Shown: positions 21,121-32,707 of the stretch, in pieces | Layout: the number at the start of each line of letters is the position of its first letter | Position numbering within the stretch: the first letter of the stretch is position 1 | NCBI RefSeq assembly: GCF_907164965.1 | Contig: NZ_CAJRAM010000010.1 | Location: 1 to 45,667, forward strand | DNA length: 45,667 nucleotides | Direction: 5' to 3' | Source: Coxiella endosymbiont of Ornithodoros maritimus | GTDB taxonomy: Bacteria; Pseudomonadota; Gammaproteobacteria; Coxiellales; Coxiellaceae | Translations under genes and position numbers: made by a program | Notes under the pieces: generated by a model | Told to the model about the DNA's origin: nothing | Seen by the model: the letters and a program-made list of their open reading frames with translations, nothing else | The model's database searches: none

Positions 21121-23220
21121 ATGGCAACAGCTCGAGAAATTCCGTTAAATCGTACGCGTAATATCGGTATTATGGCGCATATCGACGCGGGTAAAACAAC
21201 GACCACCGAACGGGTTCTTTATTATACAGGCGTGTCCCACAAAATGGGGGAGGTGCATAAGGGGAGCGCGGTAATGGATTGGATGGAGCAAGAACAAGAG
21301 CGTGGAATAACGATTACCTCCGCGGCGACTACTTGTTACTGGTTGGGCATGGATCAGCAATATCCGAAGCACCGCATTAATATTATTGACACTCCTGGGC
21401 ACGTGGATTTTACCATTGAAGTTGAAAGATCCCTGCGCGTGCTAGATGGCGCAGTCGCTGTCTTTTGTTCTGTGGGCGGTGTAGAGCCTCAAAGTGAAAC
21501 GGTATGGCGTCAAGCGAATCGTTATCAGGTGCCGCGTTTGGGTTTTGTCAATAAAATGGACCGTACGGGGGCGAATTTCTTGCGGGTGGTCAACCAAGTT
21601 AAAGATCGATTGAATGCCAATCCTATTCCTATTCAATTGCCTATGGGCGCCGAAGAAGATTTTAAAGGCGTTATTGATTTGATTCGAGAGAAGGCTATTT
21701 ATTGGAACGAGGCTGACAGAGGGCGAACGTACGAGCTCGGCGACATTCCCGAGGATATGAAAGCAGAAGTCCAAAAATGGCGGAAAAAAATGATTGAAGC
21801 CGCAGCGGAATCTTCCGAAAAATTAATGGATAAATATTTAGAAGCGGGTGATTTATCTCCAGAAAAAATTCGCCAAGGATTACGCCAACGTACATTAGCG
21901 AATGAAATCGTCCCGATATTGTGTGGCAGTGCCTTTAAAAATAAGGGAGTACAAGCGTTATTGGATGCCGTGATTGATTATTTGCCTTCACCTACCGACG
22001 TGCCTGCCATTCGTGGTGAAGAAGACGATGGTTCTGAGGGTTCACGAATTGCTTCTGACGATGAGCCTTTTGCAGCGTTGGCATTTAAAATCGCATCGGA
22101 CCCCTTCGTTGGAACGCTAACTTTTTTCCGTGTTTATTCAGGGATTTTGAAATCTGGCGATTCAGTTTACAACCCCATTAAAGGCAAAAAGGAGCGTATT
22201 GGGCGTCTCTTACAAATGCACTCAAACTCCCGGGAAGAAATTAAAGAAGTGCGTTCTGGCGACATTGCCGCCGCTGTGGGTCTTAAGACAGTCACGACCG
22301 GCGACACCCTTTGCAACCAACAGAATATTATTACCTTAGAAAAAATGGACTTTCCGGAGCCCGTAATTTCTGTGGCTATCGAGCCAAAAACGAAAGCCGA
22401 TCAGGAAAAAATGGGGGTTGCGTTAGGTAAACTGGCACAAGAAGATCCCTCTTTTCGGGTGCATACCGATGAGGAATCAGCCCAAACCATTATCGAAGGG
22501 ATGGGCGAGCTTCACCTTGAAATTATCGTGGATCGAATGCGACGCGAATTTAACTTGGAAGCGAATGTCGGTAAACCCCGAGTAGCTTACCGAGAAACCA
22601 TCTGTCGCTCTGTAGAACAACAAGGTAAATACATTCGTCAAACAGGGGGGCGTGGACAGTATGGGGACGTATGGTTACGAATTGAGCCCAGAGAACCCGG
22701 CGCCGGCTTTGAGTTTGAGAACGCTATCGTTGGCGGTGTGGTCCCAAGAGAGTACATCCCAGCAGTAGAAAAAGGGGTTCGTGAGCAGATGGAGAATGGC
22801 ATCCGAGCTGGATACCCCGTGGTCGACGTTAAAGTCACTATTTTTGAAGGCTCTTATCACGATGTTGACTCCAGTGAAATAGCATTTAAAATTGCGGGCT
22901 CGATGGCTTTTAAAGAAGGCGCTTCCAAAGCAGATCCAGTATTACTGGAGCCAATTATGAAAGTTGAAGTGGTCACGCCAGAAGAGTACATGGGAGACGT
23001 CGTGGGAGACCTAAACCGTCGGCGTGGTATGATTCAGGGCATGGACGAGAGTCCCGCTGGAAAAATTGTTGATGTTGAGGTACCTCTGGCGGAGATGTTT
23101 GGCTATGCCACCGATCTTCGCTCATTAAGCCAAGGGCGAGCCACCTACACGATGGGATTTTTAAAGTATGCTGAGGTGCCGTCGAACATCGCTGAGGCAA
23201 TTATTAAACAACAGAGTTAA
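21121..23220 (+). CDS. fusA: Elongation factor G
   Basis: EF-G (699 aa) is the translocation GTPase. Motifs are AHIDAGKT (residues 19-26), the switch I block [17 protein letters not shown] (90-94) and NKMD (144-147). Domains II to V follow, including the domain [12 protein letters not shown] region. Length is normal for a gammaproteobacterium. It lies 9 bp after rpsG, and tuf copy 2 starts 15 bp after its stop, so the four genes form one unit. Confidence 0.99.
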   Translation: MATAREIPLNRTRNIGIMAHIDAGKTTTTERVLYYTGVSHKMGEVHKGSAVMDWMEQEQERGITITSAATTCYWLGMDQQYPKHRINIIDTPGHVDFTIEVERSLRVLDGAVAVFCSVGGVEPQSETVWRQANRYQVPRLGFVNKMDRTGANFLRVVNQVKDRLNANPIPIQLPMGAEEDFKGVIDLIREKAIYWNEADRGRTYELGDIPEDMKAEVQKWRKKMIEAAAESSEKLMDKYLEAGDLSPEKIRQGLRQRTLANEIVPILCGSAFKNKGVQALLDAVIDYLPSPTDVPAIRGEEDDGSEGSRIASDDEPFAALAFKIASDPFVGTLTFFRVYSGILKSGDSVYNPIKGKKERIGRLLQMHSNSREEIKEVRSGDIAAAVGLKTVTTGDTLCNQQNIITLEKMDFPEPVISVAIEPKTKADQEKMGVALGKLAQEDPSFRVHTDEESAQTIIEGMGELHLEIIVDRMRREFNLEANVGKPRVAYRETICRSVEQQGKYIRQTGGRGQYGDVWLRIEPREPGAGFEFENAIVGGVVPREYIPAVEKGVREQMENGIRAGYPVVDVKVTIFEGSYHDVDSSEIAFKIAGSMAFKEGASKADPVLLEPIMKVEVVTPEEYMGDVVGDLNRRRGMIQGMDESPAGKIVDVEVPLAEMFGYATDLRSLSQGRATYTMGFLKYAEVPSNIAEAIIKQQS

Positions 23221-23234
23221 GAAGAGGTAATTAC

Positions 23235-24532
<1,298 letters not shown>

Positions 24533-24542
24533 TAGAACTAGG

Positions 24543-24563
24543 CCGCTTCGAGCGGAATTTTTT
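24543..24563 (+). terminator. Intrinsic terminator at end of str operon
   Basis: ccgct (24543-24547) pairs with agcgg (24551-24555) around a tcg loop, followed by aattttttaa. It lies just beyond the repeat border and before rpsJ, so copy 2 of tuf has a terminator that copy 1 lacks. Confidence 0.75.
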
Positions 24564-24586
24564 AATACTATAACTGGAAATTAATT

Positions 24587-24928
24587 ATGGCGGGTATGAG
24601 TGATAATCAGCGTATACGCATTCGTTTAAAGGCGTTTGACCATCGGCTTATCGATCGTTCGACCCGAGAAATCGTTGAGACTGCTCGACGAACAGGAGCC
24701 ATTATTAGAGGCCCTATTCCATTGCCGACGAAAATTGAGCGCTACACCGTGTTGATTTCGCCTAATATCGACAAAGATGCGCGCGATCAGTACGAAATTC
24801 GCACGCACAAGCGGCTAGTAGATATTTCGGAACCGACAGATAAAACCGTCGATGCGCTGATGAAACTCGATTTAGCAGCTGGCGTAGATGTGCAGATTGA
24901 GTTGTTGAATAAAAAATCTGGAGCGTAG
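24587..24928 (+). CDS. rpsJ: 30S ribosomal protein S10
   Basis: S10 (113 aa from ATG 24587, or 110 aa from ATG 24596) belongs to the 30S head and bridges to NusG or Nus[38 protein letters not shown] and [12 protein letters not shown] are diagnostic. It is longer than the usual 103 because of both an N-terminal extension (MAGMSD) and a C-terminal tail (NKKSGA). It opens the S10 operon. No S10 leader-type structure or clear promoter was identified in the short upstream gap. Confidence 0.97.
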   Translation: MAGMSDNQRIRIRLKAFDHRLIDRSTREIVETARRTGAIIRGPIPLPTKIERYTVLISPNIDKDARDQYEIRTHKRLVDISEPTDKTVDALMKLDLAAGVDVQIELLNKKSGA

Positions 24929-24952
24929 CTGGGGGATTTTGGGAGAAAAATA

Positions 24953-25606
24953 ATGTCTATCGGACTTATAGGTCGAAAATGTGGTATGACACGTATATTC
25001 ACGGAGACGGGTTTTTCTATACCGGTGACGGTAGTTGAGGTGATTCCTAATCGAATTACGCAGGTTAAAACGGTAGAGACCGATGGATACCGTGCTTTCC
25101 AAGTTGCCTACGGGAAAAAGCCCTCCGCCCGGGTTAATAAGCCGCTGGCTGGCCATTATTCCAAAGCCGCTGTTGAGGCAGGAAATGCGCTTCGTGAATT
25201 CCGATTAGGAAGCGAAGAGCTTACTGAAGCAAAAGCTGGCGATGAATTAAAGGTAGATATCTTTAAAGAAGGCCAAGTGGTTGATGTACGAGGGCTAACG
25301 CGAGGGAAGGGTTTTGCGGGAACTGTAAAACGCCATAATTTTCGAACCCAGGACGCCACTCACGGTAATTCTTTGTCGCATCGTGCCCCGGGCTCTATTG
25401 GCCAATGCCAAACTCCGGGACGGGTATGGAAAGATAAAAAGATGGCTGGTCAGTTGGGTAACGTATATTGTACTGTGCAGAATCAGGAAATTATCAAAGT
25501 GGACGTAGAACGTAATTTATTATTAATCAAAGGCGCATTACCCGGTGCGCCTGGCGGTGAGGTCATTATCACCCAGTCGAGTAAAAAACGTAAAGAGGAT
25601 AAATGA
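24953..25606 (+). CDS. rplC: 50S ribosomal protein L3, Cys at a conserved Asn position
   Basis: L3 (217 aa) reaches the peptidyl-transferase centre with a long loop. [20 protein letters not shown] and [18 protein letters not shown] are standard. The loop reads [11 protein letters not shown]: Cys152 (codon 25406-25408) stands where most bacteria have Asn (E. coli Asn149), next to Gln153, which corresponds to the glutamine methylated by PrmB. Its stop overlaps the rplD start, so translation is coupled. Confidence 0.98.
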   Translation: MSIGLIGRKCGMTRIFTETGFSIPVTVVEVIPNRITQVKTVETDGYRAFQVAYGKKPSARVNKPLAGHYSKAAVEAGNALREFRLGSEELTEAKAGDELKVDIFKEGQVVDVRGLTRGKGFAGTVKRHNFRTQDATHGNSLSHRAPGSIGQCQTPGRVWKDKKMAGQLGNVYCTVQNQEIIKVDVERNLLLIKGALPGAPGGEVIITQSSKKRKEDK

Positions 25607-26223
25607 TGGAGCTGCCCGTAAATTCATTTGACAAAAAAAAGGTAAGTATGCTTACCGTTGCTGATAGTGCCTTTGGCTCCGAATATAAAGAAGCTCTGGT
25701 GCATCAAGTGGTGAATGCTTATTTAGCGGGCGGGCGCGCGGGGACGAAAGCTCAAAAAACGCGACGAGAAGTGAGTGGTGGTGGAGCAAAGCCTTGGCGT
25801 CAAAAAGGGACGGGGCGTGCACGAGCTGGAAGTAGTCGCAGTTCATTATGGCGATCAGGAGGTGTTGCTTTTGCAGCAAAGCCGCGTGATTTCACTCAAA
25901 AAGTAAATCGAAAGATGTATCGCAGTGCAATAGCCTCTATTTTGTCGGAATTAATTCGACGAGAACAATTGGTAGTAGTCGACTCACTAAAGCTAAATGA
26001 GCCAAAGACACGTGAATTAAAAGAATCGTTGAAAAGGTTAAATTTGCAAAATGTGTTGATTATCATCGACGGAGATGATCGGAATATTAATTTAGCCTCG
26101 CGTAATATGGTGGGGGTTTCTGTGTGTGGCGCTTTGCACCTCGATCCTGTGAGCTTAGTTGCCGCAGAAAACATAGTCGTTACCGTTGACGCCATAAAGA
26201 GACTGGAAGAGAGATTATCATGA
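25603..26223 (+). CDS. rplD: 50S ribosomal protein L4
   Basis: L4 (206 aa from ATG 25603, one fewer from 25606) lines the exit tunnel and in E. coli represses the S10 operon. The tunnel loop contains [20 protein letters not shown] and is intact. The C-terminal globular domain ends in [11 protein letters not shown]. The start overlaps the rplC stop by four bases (ATGA) and its own stop overlaps the rplW start. Confidence 0.97.
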   Translation: MMELPVNSFDKKKVSMLTVADSAFGSEYKEALVHQVVNAYLAGGRAGTKAQKTRREVSGGGAKPWRQKGTGRARAGSSRSSLWRSGGVAFAAKPRDFTQKVNRKMYRSAIASILSELIRREQLVVVDSLKLNEPKTRELKESLKRLNLQNVLIIIDGDDRNINLASRNMVGVSVCGALHLDPVSLVAAENIVVTVDAIKRLEERLS

Positions 26224-26507
26224 ACGAAGAAAGGTTGTTTAAAATCCTTCTTGCTCCACATATTTCTGAAAAGGGCGCATTAACGACAGGTCAACATGTA
26301 TTTGAAGTAATGCCTGATGCCGCAAAACCAGAAATTAAACGGGCAGTTGAGAAACAATTTAACGTTACCGTAAAGTCCGTGCGTACTTGCAATGTTAAAG
26401 GTAAAACAACACGATTTCGGCAAGTGCGTGGATGCCGTAAAAACTGGAAGAAAGCATACGTTATGTTAGCTCCCGGCAGTGAAATCGATATAGCAGCTGG
26501 TGAATGA
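26220..26507 (+). CDS. rplW: 50S ribosomal protein L23
   Basis: L23 (95 aa) sits at the tunnel exit and docks trigger factor and SRP. It begins [19 protein letters not shown], with [20 protein letters not shown] in the middle. Its ATG overlaps the rplD stop (ATGA). The length is slightly short of the usual 100. rplB begins 19 bp after its stop. Confidence 0.97.
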   Translation: MNEERLFKILLAPHISEKGALTTGQHVFEVMPDAAKPEIKRAVEKQFNVTVKSVRTCNVKGKTTRFRQVRGCRKNWKKAYVMLAPGSEIDIAAGE

Positions 26508-26526
26508 GAGTTGGGGTAAAGAGATA

Positions 26527-27354
26527 ATGGCTTTAGTAAAAACAAAACCAACGTCCCCGGGGCGGCGATTTGTTGTCAAGGTGGTGCATCCGGAATTGCA
26601 TAAAGGCGATCCCTACGCCCCCTTAGTTGAAAGTAAAAATCGTATTGATAGCCGCAATAGTCAGGGGCGGATTACCGTAAGGCGGCGTGGCGGCGGCCAT
26701 AAACGAAATTACCGTATTATTGACTTTAAGCGCGATAAAGAGGGTATTGAGGGGGAAATTGAACGCTTGGAATACGACCCCAACCGAAGTGCGCATATTG
26801 CCCTTGTTTTGTACTCCGACGGAGAGCGGCGTTATATTATCGCCCCAAAAGGTGTGCACAAAGGTTCGAAAGTAGTCTCAGGTAGAGAAGCGCCTATCCG
26901 ACCGGGAAATTGTTTGCCTTTGCAAAATATCCCCTTGGGGGCCACTATCCATAACGTCGAATTAAAGCCGGGCAAGGGCGCGCAGTTAGTTCGAAGTGCA
27001 GGCGCTTCAGCTCAATTAGCCGCCAAAGAAGGAATTTATGCTATCATCCGCATGCGTTCTGATGAAACCCGTAAAATATTAGTGGTTTGTCGGGCTTGTA
27101 TTGGTGAAGTCTCAAACTCGGAACATAATTTGCGTTCGCTCGGTAAAGCTGGCGCAAAACGTTGGCGAGGGCGGCGTCCCACCGTTCGAGGGGTGGCCAT
27201 GAATCCGGTAGATCATCCTCATGGTGGCGGTGAGGGTAAAACGTCGGGTGGCCGTCACCCCGTTTCGCGAACCGGGAAGCCGACTAAAGGTTATAAAACG
27301 CGTCGCAATAAACGCACGAGCAACATGATCATTCGTGATCGACGCAAGAAGTAA
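26527..27354 (+). CDS. rplB: 50S ribosomal protein L2
   Basis: L2 (275 aa) supports subunit joining and the peptidyl-transferase centre. ATG 26527 gives [20 protein letters not shown], the family start; an upstream in-frame ATG at 26500 inside rplW is rejected. The RNA-binding core [17 protein letters not shown] and the C-terminal [13 protein letters not shown] containing the key histidine are intact. It ends with a basic RDRRKK tail, 12 bp before rpsS. Confidence 0.98.
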   Translation: MALVKTKPTSPGRRFVVKVVHPELHKGDPYAPLVESKNRIDSRNSQGRITVRRRGGGHKRNYRIIDFKRDKEGIEGEIERLEYDPNRSAHIALVLYSDGERRYIIAPKGVHKGSKVVSGREAPIRPGNCLPLQNIPLGATIHNVELKPGKGAQLVRSAGASAQLAAKEGIYAIIRMRSDETRKILVVCRACIGEVSNSEHNLRSLGKAGAKRWRGRRPTVRGVAMNPVDHPHGGGEGKTSGGRHPVSRTGKPTKGYKTRRNKRTSNMIIRDRRKK

Positions 27355-27366
27355 GAGGTATAAAAC

Positions 27367-27654
27367 ATGCCAAGATCGACAAATAAAGGCCCTTTTGTGG
27401 ATCATTACTTAATGAAAAAAGTGGACCAGGCCCAAAAAGAAGGCAGCAAACGCCCTATTAAAACCTGGTCGCGGCGTTCGATGGTGGTTCCTGAGATGGT
27501 CGGCTTAACTATCGCCATTCATAACGGTCGCCAACACGTGCCGATTTATATTTCAGAGAATATGGTAGGTCACAAATTGGGTGAATTTGCGATAACCCGT
27601 ACGTTTCGTGCCCATTCAGGGGATCGGAAGGCGAAGAAAGAGAGTGAAAAATAA
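27367..27654 (+). CDS. rpsS: 30S ribosomal protein S19
   Basis: S19 (95 aa) is part of the 30S head near S13. It begins [19 protein letters not shown], and the conserved [20 protein letters not shown] and [18 protein letters not shown] are present. An agaggt site lies upstream. The last base of its TAA is the first base of the rplV ATG. Confidence 0.98.
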   Translation: MPRSTNKGPFVDHYLMKKVDQAQKEGSKRPIKTWSRRSMVVPEMVGLTIAIHNGRQHVPIYISENMVGHKLGEFAITRTFRAHSGDRKAKKESEK

Positions 27655-28001
27655 TGGAAGTGGCAGCAAAGTTAAAATACGCGCGAATATCAGCGCAAAA
27701 AGCAAGATTGGTGGCCGACCAAGTTCGAGGACTGGGAGCGGAACAGGCTGTTAATTTGTTGCGCTTTAGTAATAAAAAAGCGGCCGCTTTGATAAAAAAA
27801 GTATTGGATTCGGCCCTCGCAAATGCAGAGCATAACGAGGGCGCTGACATTGATGAATTAAAAGTATCGACCGTAATGGTGGATGAGGGGCCCTCAGCGC
27901 GACGATTTCATGCGCGAGCTCGAGGTCGTGCAAACCAAATTTTGAAACGCACCTGCCACATCACGGTGAAGGTGTCGGATTCGCAAGTGGAGAACGATTA
28001 A
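27654..28001 (+). CDS. rplV: 50S ribosomal protein L22
   Basis: L22 (115 aa) extends a beta hairpin into the exit tunnel, where changes give macrolide resistance. Here [20 protein letters not shown] and [13 protein letters not shown] match the family without deletion. Starts and stops overlap by one base (TAATG) with rpsS before it and rpsC after it, indicating tight coupling. Confidence 0.97.
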   Translation: MEVAAKLKYARISAQKARLVADQVRGLGAEQAVNLLRFSNKKAAALIKKVLDSALANAEHNEGADIDELKVSTVMVDEGPSARRFHARARGRANQILKRTCHITVKVSDSQVEND

Positions 28002-28684
28002 TGGGTCAAAAGGTCAATCCAGTAGGCATGCGTATTGGTATCACTAGAGATTGGACATCCAATTGGTATGCCGATAAAAAAGATTTTGCTGATCGTTTAA
28101 ACGAAGATCTCAATGTCCGTCAATTGCTGCAAAAACGATTAAAAGGAGCGGCGGTAAGCCGTATTCAGATTGAGCGCCCGGCGCGGAATGCAAAAATTAT
28201 CATTCATTCTGCTCGTCCTGGTGTCATCATTGGAAAAAAAGGTGGCGAGATTGAAGCTTTGCGGGACGAGATTTGTAAAGTGATGAAAGTGCCTGTGCAC
28301 ATCACCATCGAAGAAGTCGGAAAGCCAGAATTAGATGCTAAATTAGTCGCTGAAAACATAGCCCGACAATTAGAACGTCGGGTCATGTTCCGCCGTGCAA
28401 TGAAGCGTGCTGTACAAAATACGCTTCGGCAAGGTGCATTAGGCGTCAAGATTAGTGTAAATGGTCGGCTGGGCGGCGCTGAGATTGCGCGAACCGAATG
28501 GTACCGTGAAGGACGGGTGCCTTTGCACACATTCCGTGCCGAGATCGATTACGCCACGGCGAGTGCTAAAACGACCTACGGTATTATTGGCGTGAAGGTA
28601 TGGATTTTTAAAGGCCAGGTGCGCGCACCAAAACCACAGTCTGAAGAAGCCACTCCACAAGAGACTGAAGAAGAAGTGAAGTAG
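28001..28684 (+). CDS. rpsC: 30S ribosomal protein S3
   Basis: S3 (227 aa) lies at the mRNA entry and has helicase activity. [20 protein letters not shown] starts it, followed by the KH domain with [18 protein letters not shown] and the C-terminal [19 protein letters not shown]. It ends in an acidic Glu-rich tail. The start overlaps the rplV stop; rplP follows after 11 bp. Confidence 0.98.
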   Translation: MGQKVNPVGMRIGITRDWTSNWYADKKDFADRLNEDLNVRQLLQKRLKGAAVSRIQIERPARNAKIIIHSARPGVIIGKKGGEIEALRDEICKVMKVPVHITIEEVGKPELDAKLVAENIARQLERRVMFRRAMKRAVQNTLRQGALGVKISVNGRLGGAEIARTEWYREGRVPLHTFRAEIDYATASAKTTYGIIGVKVWIFKGQVRAPKPQSEEATPQETEEEVK

Positions 28685-28695
28685 AGGACGAATAA

Positions 28696-29109
28696 ATGCT
28701 GCAACCAAGCAACAGAAAATATCGCAAAGATTTTAAAGGCAGAAATCGAGGGGTTGCTAGCCGTGGCAATCGCGTCAGTTTTGGTGAATTTGGCCTCAAA
28801 GCAACCGAATGCGCGCGGATAACCGCTCGCCAATTGGAAGCTGCGCGGCGTACCATTGCGCGTCATATTAAACGCGGCGGGAAGATCACGGTTCGTATTT
28901 TCCCGGACAAACCCATTACCAAAAAACCGCTCGAAGTACGGCAAGGTAAAGGTAAGGGAAGCGTCGAATATTGGGCCGCTCTTGTACAGCCTGGGCGAAT
29001 GATTTTTGAAATTGAAGGGGTTGACGAAGTACTGGCGCGAGAAGCATTCAACCGAGCGGCAGCGAAATTACCGCTGAAATGCCTATTTGTCAAACGAACG
29101 GTGATGTAG
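28696..29109 (+). CDS. rplP: 50S ribosomal protein L16
   Basis: L16 (137 aa) organises the aminoacyl-tRNA site. It begins [19 protein letters not shown] and carries the [20 protein letters not shown] block plus [20 protein letters not shown]. The Arg residue hydroxylated by RoxA in E. coli lies in this last region. Its stop directly abuts the rpmC ATG. Confidence 0.98.
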   Translation: MLQPSNRKYRKDFKGRNRGVASRGNRVSFGEFGLKATECARITARQLEAARRTIARHIKRGGKITVRIFPDKPITKKPLEVRQGKGKGSVEYWAALVQPGRMIFEIEGVDEVLAREAFNRAAAKLPLKCLFVKRTVM

Positions 29110-29307
29110 ATGAACGTTAATGACTTGCGTAATAAAACCAAAGCAGGACTCAAAAAAGAGTTGCTTGAGTTGTTAAAAGAGCAGTTTAACCTGCGCATGC
29201 AAAAAGGCGGGGGTGAAGTGCCGCGACCTCACTTATTTAAACGAGTTCGTCGTGACATTGCTCGGGTAAAAACCCTTTTAGGTGAGAAGGAATATAATAA
29301 TGAATAA
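29110..29307 (+). CDS. rpmC: 50S ribosomal protein L29
   Basis: L29 (65 aa) is a small two-helix protein next to L23 at the tunnel exit. [20 protein letters not shown] and [20 protein letters not shown] are typical, although the second block is more basic than in E. coli. It follows rplP with no gap, and its 3' end overlaps the rpsQ start by 8 bp. Confidence 0.96.
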   Translation: MNVNDLRNKTKAGLKKELLELLKEQFNLRMQKGGGEVPRPHLFKRVRRDIARVKTLLGEKEYNNE

Positions 29308-29569
29308 GAATGAAAAAATGGTGCGTTCTTTAATGGGGACGGTGCTGAGTAACAAAATGAATGATACTGTTGTTGTCAGGGTTGAGCGTCGCGTTAAACA
29401 CCCCAAATATGGAAAATTTATTAAGCGTTCGACCAAAATTCATGCACACGATAAAGGCAATGAGTGTCAAATAGGTGATATCGTTACGATCCGGGAATGT
29501 AGACCTATTTCAAAAACTAAGAGTTGGGCATTGGTCAAAATTAACGAAAGAGCCGAAAAGGTGGAGTGA
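29300..29569 (+). CDS. rpsQ: 30S ribosomal protein S17
   Basis: S17 (89 aa) binds 16S rRNA early in assembly. ATG 29300 gives [20 protein letters not shown] and follows a gagaagga site; an in-frame start at 29282 within rpmC is less likely. [20 protein letters not shown] and [18 protein letters not shown] are the family hallmarks. rplN begins 10 bp after its stop. Confidence 0.96.
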
Positions 29570-29579
29570 GGAACCAACG

Positions 29580-29948
29580 ATGATCCAGACACAGTCAATT
29601 GTTGACGTAGCAGATAACAGCGGAGCCCGACGTGTAATGTGTATCAAAGTCTTAGGAGGATCTAAGCGTCGTTATGCGAATATTGGTGACGTCATTAAAG
29701 TGAGTATTAAAGAAGCCATTCCACGTGGAAAAGTGAAAAAAGGCGATGTGATGCATGCAGTCGTTGTGCGTACCCGTAAAGGTGTGCGCCGTAATGACGG
29801 CTCTTTAATTCGTTTTGATAACAATGCGGTGGTGTTATTGAATAACCAGCTACAATTAGTGGGAACGCGTGTTTTTGGGCCGGTGGTTCGCGAGTTACGT
29901 ACCGATAAATTTATGAAAATTATTTCATTGGCCTTAGAAGTTTTATAG
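29580..29948 (+). CDS. rplN: 50S ribosomal protein L14
   Basis: L14 (122 aa) is at the intersubunit face and binds the silencing factor RsfS. ATG 29580 gives [20 protein letters not shown], the exact family start; the frame extends upstream in the rpsQ shadow but should not be used. [20 protein letters not shown] and [13 protein letters not shown] are intact. rplX follows after 11 bp. Confidence 0.98.
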
Positions 29949-29959
29949 GTGGAAAGTCG

Positions 29960-30283
29960 ATGGCGATAAAAAAGATTAAAAAAGACGACACTGTTATCCT
30001 GATTACGGGAAGAGATAAAGGGCGGCAAGGTAAAGTTCTTAAAGTCTTGCCCAACAGACGGCTTTTGGTCGAGGGTATTAATCTCGTTAAGAAGCATGTA
30101 AAACCGAACCCGAATAAAAATGAGCAAGGAGGAATACTGGAGCGTGAATTAAGTATTCACGTTTCCAACGTAGCCATCTATAATCCAGCGGTTAAAAAAG
30201 CGGATCGAGTGGGAATTAAAACGCTGGAAGACGGGTCAAAAATTCGCATTTTTAAGTCAAATGGTGACGTGATTGATGTATAA
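29960..30283 (+). CDS. rplX: 50S ribosomal protein L24
   Basis: L24 (107 aa) initiates 50S assembly. The KOW motif is in [20 protein letters not shown] near the N-terminus, followed by [20 protein letters not shown]. Length is normal. A 231-bp gap with palindromes separates it from rplE, where E. coli has only a few bases. Confidence 0.97.
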   Translation: MAIKKIKKDDTVILITGRDKGRQGKVLKVLPNRRLLVEGINLVKKHVKPNPNKNEQGGILERELSIHVSNVAIYNPAVKKADRVGIKTLEDGSKIRIFKSNGDVIDV

Positions 30284-30324
30284 TAAGCGTCTCCGCCAGT
30301 GGGAAGCGAACAGGGGCCTATCAT

Positions 30325-30430
30325 TACCACAAGTGGTAAAAACTAAAAACTTAAACCCCTCATTCCCGCTTGCGCGGGAATGAGGGAGCCCTAAAATTGA
30401 AAGGGGATGTGCCTTGTGTGTAATGATAGA
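30325..30430. repeat. Palindromic repeat cluster between rplX and rplE
   Basis: The gap contains ttaccac-aa-gtggtaa (about 30323-30339) and a 13-bp-arm palindrome ccctcattcccgc/gcgggaatgaggg (30357-30386, 4-nt loop). An outer pair, ctatcatta (near 30318) and taatgatag (near 30420), could enclose both. There is no coding sequence. The cluster may be an inserted repeat or may set processing of the polycistronic mRNA. Confidence 0.6.
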
Positions 30431-30514
30431 GAACAGAGGAATGGTAGCACTGAAGATTTGTATAAAATTTTCTCAGTGCGAAGAAAACTATTTTTGTGGA
30501 GAAGTAGATAGCTC

Positions 30515-31063
30515 ATGGTGGAATTACAAGAATTTTATAAAAAGACAATTACAGCGGCTTTGCAAAAGGAGTTTGGATTTAAGTCGGTAATGGCTGTCCC
30601 TCGTCTTGAGAAAATCACCCTAAATATGGGATTAGGTGAGGCTGTCGCTGATAAAAGGGTAATTGAACGCGCTATGGATGACATGATGAAAATTTCGGGG
30701 CAAAAACCCCTCATTACTTATGCGAGAAAATCAGAAGCCGGCTTTAAAATTCGTGCAGGCTGGCCGATCGGCTGTAAAGTAACCTTGCGCCGTGACCGGA
30801 TGTATGAATTTTTGAAACGTCTGATTTCGATTGCAATACCTCGTATTCGAGATTTTCGGGGACTAAGTCCAAAGTCATTTGATCGTCGAGGTAATTATAG
30901 TTTGGGAATTCGTGAGCAAATCGTTTTTCCAGAAATTCAATACGATAAAGTCGACGCTATCCGCGGGATGGATATCACTATTACGACGACAGCGCGAACG
31001 GATGAAGAAGGCCAAGCATTACTAAAAGCCTTTGGATTTCCATTAAAAGACGAAAGCAGGTGA
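30515..31063 (+). CDS. rplE: 50S ribosomal protein L5
   Basis: L5 (182 aa) binds 5S rRNA and contacts S13. [39 protein letters not shown] and [20 protein letters not shown] are diagnostic. The ATG at 30515 lies 10 bases after a gagaag element. It is the first gene after the palindromic gap; a TATAAA at 30461 hints at a local promoter but no good -35 box was found. Confidence 0.98.
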   Translation: MVELQEFYKKTITAALQKEFGFKSVMAVPRLEKITLNMGLGEAVADKRVIERAMDDMMKISGQKPLITYARKSEAGFKIRAGWPIGCKVTLRRDRMYEFLKRLISIAIPRIRDFRGLSPKSFDRRGNYSLGIREQIVFPEIQYDKVDAIRGMDITITTTARTDEEGQALLKAFGFPLKDESR

Positions 31064-31067
31064 TTTA

Positions 31068-31367
31068 ATGGCGAAATTAAGTGTCATTGAGCGAAATAAG
31101 AAGCGTGTTCGGAAATCCCAATCGGCGCGTAAAAAACGACTGGAATTAAAGAAAATTATAAAAAAGGGGATGCCGGAAGAACAAGAACAGGCCTTGTTAA
31201 AATTACAAAAAAAGCCGCGTGACGAAAGCCCTGTTCGTATAAGGGATCGTTGCCGCCTTTGTGGGCGGCCCTGCGGCACCTTTAAGAAGTTTGGCTTATG
31301 TCGTATTCATCTGCGTGAAGCAGCGATGCGGGCTGATGTACCTGGTTTGAAAAAGGCGAGTTGGTAA
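31068..31367 (+). CDS. rpsN: 30S ribosomal protein S14, long form with Cys/His set
   Basis: S14 (99 aa) is in the 30S head. Length and the N-terminal [20 protein letters not shown] mark the long, usually zinc-free form, and the end is the standard [10 protein letters not shown]. Yet residues 62-81 carry C62-x2-C65-x12-C78-x2-H81, with an extra C69, which resembles the zinc ribbon of the short form. The last base of the stop overlaps the region before rpsH ATG at 31370. Confidence 0.97.
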   Translation: MAKLSVIERNKKRVRKSQSARKKRLELKKIIKKGMPEEQEQALLKLQKKPRDESPVRIRDRCRLCGRPCGTFKKFGLCRIHLREAAMRADVPGLKKASW

Positions 31368-31369
31368 CT

Positions 31370-31762
31370 ATGATTCAAGATCCTATTTCAGATATGTTGA
31401 CGCGCATTCGTAACGCGCAGGCTGTTAGAAAAAAAGAAGTCGTAATGCCTCGGTCAAAATTAAAAATGAGCATTGCTAATGTTCTAAAAGAGGAGGGTTA
31501 TATTGTCGATTATCGTGAAGAAGGTGATTCGACCAAGCCTCTGCTAGTGATCACTTTGAAATATCATGAAGGAGAATTTGTTATTTCACAAATCCGGCGG
31601 GTAAGCAGCCCAGCATTACAGGTTTACAAAAGCAAAGATGAATTACCAAAGGTGAAAAATGGTTTAGGTATTGCCATTATTTCAACTTCGAAAGGAGTGA
31701 TGTCTGATCGTCAGGCGCGGCGTCTAGGCGAGGGAGGCGAGGTTCTGTGTTACGTCAGTTGA
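31370..31762 (+). CDS. rpsH: 30S ribosomal protein S8
   Basis: S8 (130 aa) binds 16S rRNA helix 21 and in E. coli represses the spc operon at rplE. ATG 31370 gives [20 protein letters not shown], the family start; an in-frame TTG at 31361 is not needed. The C-terminal [20 protein letters not shown] and GGEVLCYVS are intact. rplF begins 44 bp later. Confidence 0.97.
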   Translation: MIQDPISDMLTRIRNAQAVRKKEVVMPRSKLKMSIANVLKEEGYIVDYREEGDSTKPLLVITLKYHEGEFVISQIRRVSSPALQVYKSKDELPKVKNGLGIAIISTSKGVMSDRQARRLGEGGEVLCYVS

Positions 31763-31806
31763 AAAGTAAATAAGTTGAAAAGGCTACGACTAGGAGGAGA
31801 GAAACT

Positions 31807-32343
31807 ATGGTAAGTCGCGTTGCCAAAAATCCGATTAAAATCCTAACCGGCGTTGAGGTGAGCGTCGCAGGTCAACAGATAACTGTTAAAGGTAAGTTGG
31901 GAACGCTTGCCCGCGTGATTCATCGCGCTGTCAAAGTGACAAAAACGGACACGGAACTTCAAACGATCTCGGTAAACCATTCTCCAGGGTCGAATGCCTT
32001 GGCTGGCACCGCGCGTGCGGTATTAGCTAACATGGTTCAGGGAGTTCACACAGGATTTCAACGAAAATTAGTCATGGTGGGCGTTGGTTATCGTGTGAAA
32101 GCGGAAGGTAAAAAATTAAACCTCACGGTGGGGTTATCGCATCCCGTAAACATTGAAATGCCCGAAGGTATTACAGTCGAAACCCCAAGTCAAACAGAAA
32201 TTATTGTGAAAGGTGCGGATAAACAGCAAGTTTCACAAATAGCGGCTAACATTCGGGAAATCAGACCGCCGGAACCTTACAAAGGTAAAGGCATTCGATA
32301 CGATAACGAACGTGTCATTCTTAAAGAGGCTAAGAAGAAATAA
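31807..32343 (+). CDS. rplF: 50S ribosomal protein L6
   Basis: L6 (178 aa) lies near the sarcin-ricin loop and the factor-binding site. It begins [20 protein letters not shown] and keeps the [20 protein letters not shown] and [20 protein letters not shown] signatures. A strong aggaggaga site precedes it. Its TAA overlaps the rplR ATG by one base. Confidence 0.98.
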   Translation: MVSRVAKNPIKILTGVEVSVAGQQITVKGKLGTLARVIHRAVKVTKTDTELQTISVNHSPGSNALAGTARAVLANMVQGVHTGFQRKLVMVGVGYRVKAEGKKLNLTVGLSHPVNIEMPEGITVETPSQTEIIVKGADKQQVSQIAANIREIRPPEPYKGKGIRYDNERVILKEAKKK

Positions 32344-32696
32344 TGGATAAGCAAGAGAAACGAATTCGTCGCGCGCGTCGAACACGAGTAAAAATCAAAG
32401 AATTGGGGGCGGTGCGTCTTTGCGTTCATCGATCACTCAATCATATTTGCGCGCAGCTTATTTCTCCCCGTGACTCAAAAGTATTGGTCTGTGCATCCAC
32501 ACTAGAAAAAGAAGTGCGAAGCGAAATCAAACATGGCGGCAATATTCACGCGGCGACTACGATTGGCAAATTGATTGCACAACGGGCAAAAAAATCGGGT
32601 GTTACCAAAGTGGCTTTTGATCGCAGTGGTTATAAATATCATGGTCGCGTGCGGGCGTTAGCAGAAGCGGTCCGTGAAGGCGGAATTGAATTTTAG
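32343..32696 (+). CDS. rplR: 50S ribosomal protein L18
   Basis: L18 (117 aa) carries 5S rRNA to the 50S with L5. The basic N-terminus [20 protein letters not shown] and the C-terminal [20 protein letters not shown] are typical. Translation is coupled to rplF by the TAATG overlap. rpsE follows after 11 bp. Confidence 0.97.
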   Translation: MDKQEKRIRRARRTRVKIKELGAVRLCVHRSLNHICAQLISPRDSKVLVCASTLEKEVRSEIKHGGNIHAATTIGKLIAQRAKKSGVTKVAFDRSGYKYHGRVRALAEAVREGGIEF

Positions 32697-32707
32697 AAGG
32701 TGTATTT

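Noticed and set aside
29475-29579. 35-residue N-terminal extension of L14
   Set aside because: It lies wholly inside rpsQ in another frame, and L14 proteins start at MIQ-type sequence.
30461-30466. TATAAA as an rplE promoter
   Set aside because: No acceptable -35 box is found at 16-18 bp upstream; kept only as a remark.
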